A stretch of 64,000 bases of DNA from Oscillospiraceae bacterium (GCA_015066385.1 SVOJ01000001.1:248001-312000), one strand, 5' to 3'; shown: positions 47,850-57,701, counted from the stretch's first letter. Notes: a model not told the origin generated them from the sequence alone. A program made the numbers and translations.

Positions 47850-49787
47850 TTATTCCTTTCCGAGGTTTGCAGTGTAGTTGAGCAGACCGCCTGCGGCCAG
47901 AATGTCTTTCTGTCTTTCGGAGAAATCGGTGGTCAGTTCATACTGTTCGTTCTTTGTTTTATTGATAAGTATTGCATTGGTGTTTTCTGCAACCGATGTG
48001 CGGATGTTCTGCAGAACAATTTCATCCCCCTGTGCAATGCGGTCATAGTCTTCTGCATTCACAAATGTCAGCGGAAGAATACCGGAGTTGATAAGATTTG
48101 CCTTGTGCATTCTTGCAAAGGAAACCGCAACAACGGCACGGATGCCGAGATACAGCGGAACAAGTGCCGCATGTTCACGGGAAGAACCCTGTCCGTAGTT
48201 GGCACCGCCGATAATGATACCTGATTTTTCTTCTTTGCAACGTGCGGCAAAAGATTCATCGCAAACCGCAAAGCAGAATTGCGACAGGTGCGGCACATTG
48301 GAGCGGTAGGGCAAAATCTTTGCACCGGCGGGCATAATGTGGTCGGTAGTGATATTGTCGCCGACTTTCAGAAGCACTTTGCTTTCGATGCTTTCTTCCA
48401 GTGCCTTGCCGGTGGGAACTTCTTTGATGTTCGGGCCGTAAATGACTTCGCAATCCTTATAATTTTCAGCAGAACTCGGAAGTGCTACCATGTTGTCGTT
48501 GATTGTGAAGTATTCGGGCATATTGATTTCGGGCATATCGCCGAGCGTGGTCGGGTCGGACAGATAACCGTTGATCGCAGAAAGAGCAGCAACTTCGGGG
48601 CTTACAAGATAAACGCCTGCATCAGCCGTACCGGAGCGGCCCAGGAAGTTTCTGTTGAAAGTACGAAGCGAAATACCTGCCGAGTTGGGGGATTGTCCCA
48701 TACCGATACACGGCCCGCATGCACTTTCAAGAATTCTTGCACCTGCATCAATCATATCTGCCAGTGCACCGTTGGCGGCAAGCATATTGAGAACCTGCTT
48801 GGAACCGGGCGCAATGGACAGACTGACGGACGGATGCACGGTCTTACCCTTGAGGATAGCCGCAACTTTAAGCATATCAAACAGGGAAGAGTTGGTGCAC
48901 GAGCCGATGCAGACCTGATCAATTTTAAGCTGACCGATCTCTTCAACCGTTTTCACATTGTCGGGCATGTGCGGCATGGCAGCCATCGGACGAAGTGCAG
49001 AAAGGTCAATGTTGATTTCTTCATCATACACGGCATCTTCATCTGCCGACAACGGAACATATACTTCTTCACGTCTTTGTGCTCTGAGGAATGCTTTGGT
49101 GATTTCATCGGACGGGAAGATGGATGTAGTGGCCCCCAATTCTGCGCCCATGTTTGTAATGGTTGCACGTTCGGGGACGGACAGTGTTTTGACACCATCA
49201 CCCGTATATTCAATGATCTTGCCCACGCCGCCCTTGACGGACATAATGCGAAGCACTTCAAGAATAACGTCTTTTGCGGCAACCCAGGGGTTGAGTTTGC
49301 CTGTAAGGTTTACTTTGACAATTTTCGGCATGGGAATGTAGTATGTGCCGCCGCCCATTGCGACCGCAACGTCAAGACCGCCTGCCCCCATGGCGAGCAT
49401 GCCGATACCGCCACCCGTAGGTGTGTGGCTGTCAGAACCGAGCAATGTTTTTCCGGGAATGCCGAAGCGTTCAAGATGAACCTGATGGCAGATGCCGTTG
49501 CCGGGACGCGAAAAGCGAATGCCGCGTTTGTAGGCAACTGTTTGAATGAATCTGTGGTCGTCTGCATTTTCAAAGCCGTTTTGCAGTGTGTTGTGATCTA
49601 TGTAAGCAACCGAAAGTTCTGTTTTTACTCTTTCAATGCCCATGGCCTCAAACTGAAGATAAGCCATGGTGCCTGTTGCGTCCTGTGTCAGCGTCTGGTC
49701 AATGCGCAGTCCGATTTCCGAACCGGGAATCATTTCGCCGCAAACAAGGTGACTGCTGATGATTTTTTGTGCTAATGTCAGTCCCAT
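47850..49787 (-). CDS. acn: Aconitate hydratase
   Basis: The 645-residue enzyme starts at ATG 49787 behind AAGGAGA. Aconitase features: 'LLGSDSHTPTGGGIGMLAMGAGGLDVA', cluster cysteines in 'VCIGSCTNSS' and 'ESACGPCIGMGQSP', 'FNRNFLGRSG', and the swivel domain with 'GGANYGQGSSREHAALVP'. Length matches the short Clostridia/Thermotoga-type aconitase. It converts citrate to isocitrate through cis-aconitate. It opens the acn-icd-rex operon under a perfect promoter and, with icd, makes 2-oxoglutarate for glutamate synthesis in an incomplete TCA cycle. Confidence 0.94.
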   Translation of the reverse strand: MGLTLAQKIISSHLVCGEMIPGSEIGLRIDQTLTQDATGTMAYLQFEAMGIERVKTELSVAYIDHNTLQNGFENADDHRFIQTVAYKRGIRFSRPGNGICHQVHLERFGIPGKTLLGSDSHTPTGGGIGMLAMGAGGLDVAVAMGGGTYYIPMPKIVKVNLTGKLNPWVAAKDVILEVLRIMSVKGGVGKIIEYTGDGVKTLSVPERATITNMGAELGATTSIFPSDEITKAFLRAQRREEVYVPLSADEDAVYDEEINIDLSALRPMAAMPHMPDNVKTVEEIGQLKIDQVCIGSCTNSSLFDMLKVAAILKGKTVHPSVSLSIAPGSKQVLNMLAANGALADMIDAGARILESACGPCIGMGQSPNSAGISLRTFNRNFLGRSGTADAGVYLVSPEVAALSAINGYLSDPTTLGDMPEINMPEYFTINDNMVALPSSAENYKDCEVIYGPNIKEVPTGKALEESIESKVLLKVGDNITTDHIMPAGAKILPYRSNVPHLSQFCFAVCDESFAARCKEEKSGIIIGGANYGQGSSREHAALVPLYLGIRAVVAVSFARMHKANLINSGILPLTFVNAEDYDRIAQGDEIVLQNIRTSVAENTNAILINKTKNEQYELTTDFSERQKDILAAGGLLNYTANLGKE

Positions 49788-49830
49788 ATTATTTGTCTCC
49801 TTAAAAATGTCATTAAAAATGTCACCCAAC

Positions 49831-49859
49831 ATTATATTACTTTATTTTAGTAATGTCAA
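49831..49859 (-). promoter_or_regulatory. Promoter of the acn-icd-rex operon
   Basis: Minus-strand TTGACA (49854-49859) and TATAAT (49831-49836), perfect, with a 17-bp spacer that itself holds TTACT/AGTAA symmetry. Two AAAAATGTCA direct repeats lie between the start site and the RBS. Confidence 0.88.
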
Positions 49860-49885
49860 CTCATATTAAATATTTTAAATAAAAC

Positions 49886-49914
49886 TTGAAAAAAAATAAT
49901 AATTATGGTATACT
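49886..49914 (+). promoter_or_regulatory. Promoter of tepA
   Basis: TTGAAA (49886-49891) and TATACT (49909-49914) with a 17-bp spacer. It rules out a start upstream for the ClpP-like gene. Confidence 0.7.
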
Positions 49915-49963
49915 TCATTATAATCGCCTTAATATCGCCTATAATGATAGCGAGGTGATTGCT

Positions 49964-50683
49964 ATGCATCGTGCAGATGCTTCATTTTCTGCAGAAGACT
50001 TTACTGTAATGAATGAATCGCAGGGGACGGAAGATGCCCCCGAGTCGGTTACGGATTCGGACGGTGCCGTTGTTTTTAAGAAAAACGGAAAGACTTTTTA
50101 CTGCCTGACCATTATCGGACAGATAGAAGGTCATTATATTCTTCCTGCGCAGAATAAAACAACAAAGTACGAGCATTTGATTCCGAAATTGGTTGCAATT
50201 GAAGAAAAAGAGGAAATAGACGGACTTTTGATTATCCTTAACACCGTAGGGGGAGATATTGAAGCGGGGCTTGCGATTGCCGAACTGATTGCGGGAATGC
50301 GCAAACCTACGGTTTCTCTCGTGCTTGGCGGCGGGCATTCGATCGGTGTACCCTTGGCGGTCGCCGCAAAAAAGTCCTTTATTGCAAAAACCGCAACCAT
50401 GACTTTACACCCTGTCCGCATGAGCGGAACGGTACTCGGAGTACAGCAACAATTGAATTATTTTCAGAATATTCAGGAACGCATTGTCGGATTTGTTACT
50501 GAAAATTCCGCTGTTGGTGCCGATCGTTTTCGTGAACTGATGTTGCATTCGGGTGAATTGGTTATGGATCTCGGAACGGTGCTTGACGGCGAACGAGCCG
50601 TACGCGAAGGTCTGATAGATGCTGTCGGTTCTCTGGGTGAGGCACTTTCAGCTCTTGAAAACATGGCAGACAAAGAAGAATAA
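49964..50683 (+). CDS. tepA: ClpP-like serine protease (TepA family)
   Basis: The 239-residue protein starts at ATG 49964 behind GAGGTGAT. It has the ClpP fold: 'GLLIILNTVGGDIEAGLAIAELI', then 'VLGGGHSIGVPLAVAAKKSF' with the nucleophile Ser in HSIG (about 128) and 'ATMTLHPVRMSG' with the His. TepA is a ClpP-type protease found next to spoIIIE/ftsK in Bacillus, named for a role in protein translocation. That synteny is repeated here, which supports the assignment. The 70-base gap to ftsK holds no terminator. Confidence 0.88.
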   Translation: MHRADASFSAEDFTVMNESQGTEDAPESVTDSDGAVVFKKNGKTFYCLTIIGQIEGHYILPAQNKTTKYEHLIPKLVAIEEKEEIDGLLIILNTVGGDIEAGLAIAELIAGMRKPTVSLVLGGGHSIGVPLAVAAKKSFIAKTATMTLHPVRMSGTVLGVQQQLNYFQNIQERIVGFVTENSAVGADRFRELMLHSGELVMDLGTVLDGERAVREGLIDAVGSLGEALSALENMADKEE

Positions 50684-50754
50684 AAACAAGAGGCGAGCCT
50701 TTTGTTTTACATAACATCATTATTATCGGGATTTATAAAAAAGGAGAACACATT

Positions 50755-53583
50755 TTGGCACAGCAAACAAAGAAAACCACTCAGAAAAATAACGCTTCCG
50801 CCACAAGATCCACTGCGGCAAAAAAGAAAACAAACACACAAAAAGGCGGCTCGCGGAAAAATACTAAAAAGAAAAAACAGAAAACATTATTTGATATTGT
50901 TGCACAGGAATCTTTTATTTACATATTGATGCTTTTGCTCGGTATCCTGTTGCTGTTGCTCACTTTTGTCAACGGCGGCTTCATGACCCCATGGAATAAA
51001 TTGCGTAGCTGCTATTTCGGAATTCTGGGGTTGAATGCATTCCTGACACCGATTCTTTGCTTGTTCCGCGCAGTTATGGGTATTGCCGGACGTGATAAAT
51101 TCAGTTATCGGATAAAGTCGATCTGGCTTTTTGTCGGTGTGCTTCTGATCGGTGCAATCAATTTTGTCAGCACACAGGCTGATCCCGCTGTTTCATTCAG
51201 CGAATCGCTCGTTGATATTCTGAGCGAACTGTGGACCGGCAGTCAATCGTTCTTTGTAACGGCAAGCGGGTTGTTTTCCGCTGTTGTCGGCGGTGCACTT
51301 TTTGCACTCGGGCAAAACCGCATTCTTGCCAATGTGTTGCTGAGTCTGTTGGTTGTGGCGGATATTATGTTGTTGTTCCGTTTGACACCGCAACGCATCT
51401 ATCAGAAACTTGAACAACCCATTGATCAGCTTCTCTATCTGCTCAAACGTAATCACGAAAATGCAATGGAGAAAAAGGATCTTGAAGCACAGGCGCGTGA
51501 TGAGAGAGACAGAAATATCCGCGAAAAAACACAACGCGGTGTTGTGGCAGGGGATGCAGGGAAAAGTCAGAAAAATCCGGCAGGAACGGAATCTTCACGT
51601 CGAGGACGAAACAGTAAGAACGTGCCGCCGGCGGATGAGGACGGATTTTCTGTACCTGTCAAGAGTCCGGTTACAGCGGCAAGCACAAAAGCATTGATTG
51701 AAGAGTTTGAAAAAGACATTGCGCCCGTAAAAGAAAGGGATTCTGCAATGTACAAACCGATTCCCGATCTTTTTGCAGTAGCTGATTCTGAAATTGCAGA
51801 TATTTTTACAACAGCACAAACACAGGAACCGGTTGCGGCAAAGCCGCCCATTGTGAATACACCGTTTGCCCCTGCCGCGAGGGAAATGCAGGAGAATACA
51901 GAAAACACAGTTGCCGATGAAAACAAGAAAGTCGTAACGGAAAAAACGGAACCTGTTGAAGCATTATCAGAGGCTGAAAAGGCAGCGGCAAAGGAAGAAC
52001 TGGATGCCGCTCTGGAAGCAGCGGAAGAAGCGGAAATCGTGTATGAATTGCCGCCCATTGATATTTTGTCCAAGCCCAAACAGCAGGCAAATGTCAACAA
52101 TGAGGCAGAATTGCAAGGAAATGGTGAAAAACTCATTGCCGCGCTGAAAAGTTTCAATGTTGCCGCAAGTATTCAGGCAATCGTGCCCGGTCCTACGGTT
52201 ACAAGATATGAATTGTCGCCCGCGCCGGGTGTTAAAATCAGTCGTTTTGTCAGCCTTGCGGATGACCTTGCGTTGCATCTTGCCGCACCGGCAGGTCTGC
52301 GTATTGAAGCCCCGATTCCGAACAAAGCGGCAATCGGTATTGAAGTGCCGAATAAATCCAGACGTGTTATTGCTTTCCGTGAAATTATTGATACAAAGGA
52401 TTATCGCAAGTCATCAAGCAAGCTTAATGCGGGGCTCGGTAAGGATATCGCAGGCAATATCATCTGTTGCGATATTGCCAAAATGCCGCACTTGCTTGTC
52501 GCAGGTACGACCGGCTCCGGTAAATCTGTCTGTATGAATACAATGATCTGCAGTCTGCTTTATAATGCAACACCCGACGAAGTCAAATTGTTACTGATAG
52601 ACCCCAAACAGGTTGAATTTTCCATTTACAACGGCATTCCGCATCTGCTTGTTCCCGTTGTGTCCGATCCGCGCAAAGCGGCAGGGGCATTGGCATGGGC
52701 TGTTACGGAAATGCTCAGCCGTTATAAAACACTCAATGCCAACGGTGCGCGTGATATCGGTGCTTACAATCAGATGTGTGACGAAAACGAAGGCATGAAA
52801 AAGATGCCGCAGATCGTTATTTTTATCGACGAATTGTCTGACCTTATGACCGTCGCTCCTTCTGAAGTGGAAGACTCCATTCAACGTCTTGCACAGATGG
52901 CACGTGCGGCAGGCATGCACCTTGTTATTGCCACCCAAAGACCGTCTGTAGACGTTATTACGGGTGTTATCAAGGCAAATATCCCGAGCCGTATTGCACT
53001 GTCCGTTTCTTCACAGGTAGACTCACGAACCATCATTGACTCTGTCGGTGCTGAAAAACTGATGGGCTACGGTGATATGCTCTATTATCCCGTCGGTGTT
53101 CCGAAACCCATGCGTGTGCAGGGCGCATTTTTGTCAGATGATGATATTTTCAATGTTGTCAACTTCATAAAAGGACAAGGCGCAACCAATTACAGCGATG
53201 ACGTTCAGCAGGAAATTGAACGCAATGCCGTACAGGAAAAGAAAAAAGGCGGTGCTTCCATGTCGGCAGGTGCAGGGGAAGCAGTGGACGAAGCATACGA
53301 AGAACTTGTGCAGAAAGCAATCGAACTGTTTGTCGGAACACCCGAAAAAGCATCTGTTTCTTCTTTGCAAAGACATCTTCGTCTGGGCTATTCCAAGGCG
53401 GGTAGTCTGATGGATGTGCTTGAAGAAAGAGGTATTGTCGGGCCGAGCGAAGGCAGTAAACCGCGCAAGGTATTGCTGACCAAGGCACAGTGGTATGAAA
53501 TGCAGGCAAGTTCTTCCGATGCTCCTGCAACAGAAACAGCAGAGAATGTACCGTTTGAACCTGATGTGAATGCAGATGAATAA
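50755..53583 (+). CDS. DNA translocase FtsK/SpoIIIE
   Basis: The 942-residue protein starts at TTG 50755 behind AAAAGGAG. Lysine-rich head, then four hydrophobic segments (about 55-80, 90-110, 122-145 and 165-200), a long charged linker (about 230-460), and the motor: the alpha/beta core with Walker A 'AGTTGSGKSVCMN' (about 583-595), Walker B 'IVIFIDELSDLM', 'VIATQRPSVDVITGVIKANIPSRI', and the gamma winged-helix domain at the end ('VSSLQRHLRLGYSKAGSLMD'), which recognises oriented DNA sequences. It pumps chromosomal DNA through the division or spore septum. Whether the role is vegetative or sporulation-specific cannot be told. Confidence 0.94.
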   Translation: MAQQTKKTTQKNNASATRSTAAKKKTNTQKGGSRKNTKKKKQKTLFDIVAQESFIYILMLLLGILLLLLTFVNGGFMTPWNKLRSCYFGILGLNAFLTPILCLFRAVMGIAGRDKFSYRIKSIWLFVGVLLIGAINFVSTQADPAVSFSESLVDILSELWTGSQSFFVTASGLFSAVVGGALFALGQNRILANVLLSLLVVADIMLLFRLTPQRIYQKLEQPIDQLLYLLKRNHENAMEKKDLEAQARDERDRNIREKTQRGVVAGDAGKSQKNPAGTESSRRGRNSKNVPPADEDGFSVPVKSPVTAASTKALIEEFEKDIAPVKERDSAMYKPIPDLFAVADSEIADIFTTAQTQEPVAAKPPIVNTPFAPAAREMQENTENTVADENKKVVTEKTEPVEALSEAEKAAAKEELDAALEAAEEAEIVYELPPIDILSKPKQQANVNNEAELQGNGEKLIAALKSFNVAASIQAIVPGPTVTRYELSPAPGVKISRFVSLADDLALHLAAPAGLRIEAPIPNKAAIGIEVPNKSRRVIAFREIIDTKDYRKSSSKLNAGLGKDIAGNIICCDIAKMPHLLVAGTTGSGKSVCMNTMICSLLYNATPDEVKLLLIDPKQVEFSIYNGIPHLLVPVVSDPRKAAGALAWAVTEMLSRYKTLNANGARDIGAYNQMCDENEGMKKMPQIVIFIDELSDLMTVAPSEVEDSIQRLAQMARAAGMHLVIATQRPSVDVITGVIKANIPSRIALSVSSQVDSRTIIDSVGAEKLMGYGDMLYYPVGVPKPMRVQGAFLSDDDIFNVVNFIKGQGATNYSDDVQQEIERNAVQEKKKGGASMSAGAGEAVDEAYEELVQKAIELFVGTPEKASVSSLQRHLRLGYSKAGSLMDVLEERGIVGPSEGSKPRKVLLTKAQWYEMQASSSDAPATETAENVPFEPDVNADE

Positions 53584-53584
53584 T

Positions 53585-55459
53585 ATGTTTTTACCGACCA
53601 CAAAACAAGAAATGCTCGAGCGGGGATGGGATGCCGTTGACTTTGTCTATGTCAGCGGTGATGCGTATGTTGACCATCCCAGTTTCGGTGCGGCAATTAT
53701 CACGAGAGTCCTCGAAAACGAGGGCTTTCGTGTTGCATTTTTAAGTCAGCCTGATTGGAAATCTGACCGTGATTTTCTGCAGTTCGGCAGACCCGAACTG
53801 GGGTTTCTTGTCTCATCGGGCAACATAGATTCCATGGTTGCACACTACACTGCGGCAAAGAAAAAACGCAGTGAAGATGCCTATACACCGGGCGGTGTTG
53901 CAGGCAAAAGACCTGATTATGCGGTTGAAGTCTATTGCAAAAAGATCCGTTCGCTCTTTGATGATATTCCCATTATAATCGGCGGTCTGGAAGCCTCTTT
54001 GCGCCGTTTTGCACACTATGACTATTGGAAAGACGAAGTCATACCGAGTATTCTCATTTCTTCCGCTGCCGACCTGCTTTCATTCGGCATGGGGGAACAT
54101 TCCATTACGGAAATCGCCGTACGACTTCGTAACGGGGAGGCGGTGTCCACAATTCGTGATGTTCGCGGTACCTGTTATGTCTGTCCGACAAGTGAAACAC
54201 CGTATGTCGGTGCGGAATGTCCGTCGTTTGAAAATGTAAAATCGAATAAAAAAGAATATGCGATTGCCGCACGGATTCAGCAGGATGAACAGGATCATAT
54301 CCGCGGCAAGCTCATAAAACAAAAACACGGAAAACAGATGCTTGTGCAGAATCCGCCGGCCTTGCCGCTGACAACAGAGGAAATGGATGCGGTATATGCG
54401 TTGCCGTATATGCGTGCATGGCATCCGTCTTATGATGCTCGCGGCGGTGTGCCGGGATTTCAGGAAGTGCAGTTTTCCGTTGCACATAACCGCGGTTGCT
54501 TCGGCGGTTGCAATTTCTGCTCACTGGCTTTCCATCAGGGCAGGTTTATCAGCACCCGAAGCCATGAATCGGTACTTCGTGAAGTTGAACTTTTGACAAA
54601 ACAGGATGGATTTAAGGGGTATATTCATGACATCGGAGGCCCGACTGCCAATTTCAGACAGCCCGCTTGTGAATTGCAAAAGGAAAAAGGCTTGTGCAAA
54701 GGCAAAAAGTGCCTTGCCCCCACACCTTGTCCCAACCTCAAGGCGGACCACAGTGATTATTTATCATTATTAAATAAAGCAAGACAAGTTCCGGGAGTCA
54801 AGAAAATATTCATCCGCTCGGGCATTCGTTTTGATTACCTGATGGCAGACAAGAATGATGCTTTTTTCCGTTCTCTTGTTGAAAATCATGTCAGCGGTCA
54901 ATTGAAGGTGGCACCTGAGCACACCTGTGATGCAGTGCTTGATAAAATGGGTAAACCGCATTCCGAGGTGTTCAGAGCATTTGCCAAAAAGTATTTTAAA
55001 ATAACAAATAAAATCGGTAAAGAGCAGTATCTTGTGCCGTATCTGATGTCGTCCCATCCGGGATGTACCTTGCAGGATGCTGTCGAATTGGCACTGTTTT
55101 TAAAGAAAGAACGCATGCGTCCCGAGCAGGTGCAGGATTTTTATCCGACCCCGGGTACAATCTCAACGGCTATGTTCTATACGGAGCTTGACCCTTATAC
55201 GATGGACAAGGTGTATGTTGCAAAGGACCCGCATGACAAAGCAATGCAACGTGCTTTGCTCAATTTCTGGATTCCCGAAAAGAAAGCGTTGGTTGTGCAG
55301 GCTTTGCGAAAAGCAGGGCGGACAGACCTGATCGGTACGGGTGTGGATTGCCTTGTGTATGATCCGAAATTCCATAAACAGCCGCAAAATCAGCAAAACA
55401 GAAACAAACCGAACAACAAGGAGTCTTCTTATGCCAACAAGAAGAAGCGTTGCAGATAA
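53585..55459 (+). CDS. YgiQ-family radical SAM protein
   Basis: The 624-residue protein starts at ATG 53585 ('MFLPTTKQEMLERGWD', the family start), two bases after ftsK. The N-terminal domain holds 'VYVSGDAYVDHPSFGAAIITRVLENEG' (residues 15-42 region). The radical SAM cluster is in 'HNRGCFGGCNFCSLAFHQGR' (CxxxCxxC, about 304-315). The ending 'PTPGTISTAMFYTELDPYT' is typical. The conserved function is unknown in this family. Its last 29 bases overlap the start of the next gene. It probably shares a transcript with ftsK. Confidence 0.9.
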   Translation: MFLPTTKQEMLERGWDAVDFVYVSGDAYVDHPSFGAAIITRVLENEGFRVAFLSQPDWKSDRDFLQFGRPELGFLVSSGNIDSMVAHYTAAKKKRSEDAYTPGGVAGKRPDYAVEVYCKKIRSLFDDIPIIIGGLEASLRRFAHYDYWKDEVIPSILISSAADLLSFGMGEHSITEIAVRLRNGEAVSTIRDVRGTCYVCPTSETPYVGAECPSFENVKSNKKEYAIAARIQQDEQDHIRGKLIKQKHGKQMLVQNPPALPLTTEEMDAVYALPYMRAWHPSYDARGGVPGFQEVQFSVAHNRGCFGGCNFCSLAFHQGRFISTRSHESVLREVELLTKQDGFKGYIHDIGGPTANFRQPACELQKEKGLCKGKKCLAPTPCPNLKADHSDYLSLLNKARQVPGVKKIFIRSGIRFDYLMADKNDAFFRSLVENHVSGQLKVAPEHTCDAVLDKMGKPHSEVFRAFAKKYFKITNKIGKEQYLVPYLMSSHPGCTLQDAVELALFLKKERMRPEQVQDFYPTPGTISTAMFYTELDPYTMDKVYVAKDPHDKAMQRALLNFWIPEKKALVVQALRKAGRTDLIGTGVDCLVYDPKFHKQPQNQQNRNKPNNKESSYANKKKRCR

Positions 55460-56354
55460 ACTCAAAAAACCGCTTCTGTACCTGTTTGTGTTTTTGTTTC
55501 TGCTGGGCGGCACGCTTTACTATTACATAAAAGGAGAAACCGATGCACCCGGTTTTTCGGATTGGCTGGACGATTACACCCCGGACGGAATGGAAGTTCA
55601 CTTTCTTGATGTCGGACAAGGGGCGTGCACCTTGTTGCTGTGCGGAGAAAGTGCCGTGCTTGTGGACGGCGGGGAATATGAATACGGATATGACATCGTT
55701 TCTTATCTGAAACATCACGGTGTTGAAAAACTCGATCTGCTGGTTGCAACACACCGTCATTCCGATCATATCGGCGGACTGATCGTTGTTTTGCAGAAAA
55801 TGGCTGTTGATGAAGTTCTGTTGAACGGCAGTTCGGCCGAAAATACCGATTCACAGGCGGAGTATGAATTTTCATCGCAACTGCTTCTCAACGGAGCAAC
55901 CGTAACAACCGCCGAGACAGATCTGCAATATTCATTTGACGGTATGCAGATATCGGTTCTGCAAGGTAAAAGTGAAAAGACGGATGAAAACGAAACTTCC
56001 GTTGTTCTGCGTGCTGACTTTGAGAATACATCGGTTTTGTTGACTGGTGATATCGGCAGTGTGACGGAAAGTGAATTGATTGCAAGCGATGTGTTGTTTG
56101 ATTGTGATATTCTGCAAGCCGCGCATCACGGCAGTAATAACTCCAACAGTGCCAACTTTATAGCACAGACCACGCCCGACATAGCGGTTATTTCCTGCGG
56201 TGAAAACAACCGCTATAATCACCCGGGTGAAGAAACGCTGGATCGTTTAAGACAAGCAAATACAGCCGTTTACAGAACCGATGTGATGGGAACGATTGTG
56301 TTTTCTTGTAATGATAACAACATAAAAATAATTTCAGACGGAAAGGACGAATAA
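55431..56354 (+). CDS. ComEC-type metallo-beta-lactamase hydrolase, membrane-anchored
   Basis: The 307-residue protein starts at ATG 55431 behind AAGGAG. An N-terminal membrane segment (about 15-35) exports the catalytic domain. The MBL motifs are in order: 'VHFLDVGQGACTLL', 'AVLVDGGEYEYG', 'LLVATHRHSDHIGGL' (HxHxDH equivalent: HRHSDH), 'VLLTGDIGS', and 'LQAAHHGSNNSNS'. This is the pattern of the ComEC C-terminal hydrolase, here without the channel domain. The substrate may be DNA or another phosphodiester. It overlaps ygiQ and lies 2 bases before the oxidoreductase gene. Confidence 0.87.
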   Translation: MPTRRSVADKLKKPLLYLFVFLFLLGGTLYYYIKGETDAPGFSDWLDDYTPDGMEVHFLDVGQGACTLLLCGESAVLVDGGEYEYGYDIVSYLKHHGVEKLDLLVATHRHSDHIGGLIVVLQKMAVDEVLLNGSSAENTDSQAEYEFSSQLLLNGATVTTAETDLQYSFDGMQISVLQGKSEKTDENETSVVLRADFENTSVLLTGDIGSVTESELIASDVLFDCDILQAAHHGSNNSNSANFIAQTTPDIAVISCGENNRYNHPGEETLDRLRQANTAVYRTDVMGTIVFSCNDNNIKIISDGKDE

Positions 56355-56356
56355 AA

Positions 56357-57418
56357 ATGGAAAAATTGAAAGTCGGTATCATCGGCACAGGCGGTATCAG
56401 CCAATGCCACACGGAAGGCTACAAAGAATTACCCGAACTGTGTGAAGTGGTTGCTTGCTGTGACATCGATGAAGAAAAGGTCAAAAAATATGCCGCCCGT
56501 TACGGGATCCCTCGTTGGTATACCGATTGCCGCGAAATGATGGCAAATGAAAAACTTGACTGTGTCAGTGTGTGTACATGGAACTCCGCACACAAGGAAT
56601 GCACGATTGTTGCTCTGGACGGCGGTGCAAATGTCATTTGCGAAAAGCCCATGGCAATGAATGCACAGGAAGCAAGAGAAATGAACGAAGCTGCAGAACG
56701 CAACGGCAAACTCCTGCAGGTTGGCTTTGTGCGCCGTTTTGGCAGAGATGCAGATACGGTTCTTGATTTTAAGAATGCAGGCATGATCGGCGATATTTAT
56801 TATGCCAAAGCGCAGTATCTGCGCCGCAGCGGTTGTCCCGGCGGTTGGTTCAAAGACAAGCGTTTTTCGGGCGGCGGTCCTCTGATAGACCTCGGCGTAC
56901 ACGTCATTGACCTTGCACGTTATCTTGCAGGCAATCCAAAACCTGTTTCCGCTTTCGGTTGCGCGTACGATAACCTTGGCCCGAACCGTGCAAATGGGGG
57001 ACAGGCGGCATGGGCGGTTGCTGATCTTGATGAACATCCCTATAATGTGGAAGATTTTGTTTCGGCTCTGATTCGCTTTGAAAACGGTTTCACGCTGCAG
57101 TTGGAAGCATCGTTCAATCTCAATATTCCGGAAGATCACGGTGAAGTTGACCTGTTCGGCACAAAAGCAGGTATCAAGATGGACGACAATGTTGAAATTT
57201 ATACCGATTTTGCAGGTAAGTTTGTCAATATGGCTCCCACGGGCAGAAACGGTTTTGATTTTACAGGCGGTTTCAATGCGGAAATCGCAGGATTCGTCAA
57301 TGCCGTTCTCGGCAATGCTCCCTGCAGAGCAACAGGTGAAGACGGGGAAGAACTGATGAAGATTATTGATGCGATTTACGAATCTGCATCAAAAGGTGTC
57401 AGCATCGACATTAAGTAA
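56357..57418 (+). CDS. Gfo/Idh/MocA-family oxidoreductase
   Basis: The 353-residue protein has 'LKVGIIGTGGISQCHTEGY' (GxGxxG dinucleotide site), 'NVICEKPMAMNAQEAREM' (the EKP Lys) and 'GGPLIDLGVHVIDLARYLAG' (catalytic Asp/His). The 'GGWFKDKRFSGGG' block fits inositol or sugar dehydrogenases. Unlike the paralog at 27744, all catalytic motifs are intact. It starts 2 bases after the ComEC-like gene, so it is the last gene of the ftsK transcript; the specific substrate is unknown. Confidence 0.92.
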   Translation: MEKLKVGIIGTGGISQCHTEGYKELPELCEVVACCDIDEEKVKKYAARYGIPRWYTDCREMMANEKLDCVSVCTWNSAHKECTIVALDGGANVICEKPMAMNAQEAREMNEAAERNGKLLQVGFVRRFGRDADTVLDFKNAGMIGDIYYAKAQYLRRSGCPGGWFKDKRFSGGGPLIDLGVHVIDLARYLAGNPKPVSAFGCAYDNLGPNRANGGQAAWAVADLDEHPYNVEDFVSALIRFENGFTLQLEASFNLNIPEDHGEVDLFGTKAGIKMDDNVEIYTDFAGKFVNMAPTGRNGFDFTGGFNAEIAGFVNAVLGNAPCRATGEDGEELMKIIDAIYESASKGVSIDIK

Positions 57419-57467
57419 TTAAAATAATAATAAAATAAAAAAAATTAAAAAATTTGTAAAAAAAGGC

Positions 57468-57496
57468 TTGACAAACGTGTAGGCGTCTGCTATAAT
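57468..57496 (+). promoter_or_regulatory. Promoter of tRNA-Leu(GAG)
   Basis: TTGACA (57468-57473) and TATAAT (57491-57496), both perfect, with a 17-bp spacer. Confidence 0.9.
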
Positions 57497-57527
57497 GCTC
57501 AATGTTCCGAGGGGAACACAAACGAAT

Positions 57528-57610
57528 GCGAGAGTGGCGGAATAGGCAGACGCGCACGTTTGAGGGGCGTGTGTTTTTACGTACGGGTTCAAGTCCCGTC
57601 TCTCGCACCA
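57528..57610 (+). tRNA. tRNA-Leu (anticodon GAG)
   Basis: An 83-base tRNA with encoded CCA and a class II variable arm. Acceptor GCGAGAG/CTCTCGC, anticodon stem CACGT/GCGTG around TTGAGGG (anticodon GAG), T arm ACGGG/CCCGT around TTCAAGT. It reads CTC. It borders the serine-recombinase element. Confidence 0.95.
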
Positions 57611-57611
57611 T

Positions 57612-57657
57612 ATTGAGTATTCATAAGGGATTTGACCTGTGAATACTCAATTTTTTT
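57612..57657 (+). terminator. Terminator of tRNA-Leu(GAG)
   Basis: ATTGAGTATTCA and TGAATACTCAAT form a perfect 12-bp stem around 16 bases, followed by six Ts. Confidence 0.92.
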
Positions 57658-57701
57658 GCTTAAAATAGAGTTTTGTATTTAATTTAATAGTTTTATGTAT
57701 C

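Noticed and set aside
48279-49775. 498-codon plus-strand frame opposite acn
   Set aside because: Antisense shadow of aconitase; low-complexity product rich in Cys/His/Asn and no RBS.
57528-57610. att duplication of the tRNA-Leu 3' end by the neighbouring recombinase element
   Set aside because: I looked for a second copy of the T-arm/CCA end up to 60290 and saw none.
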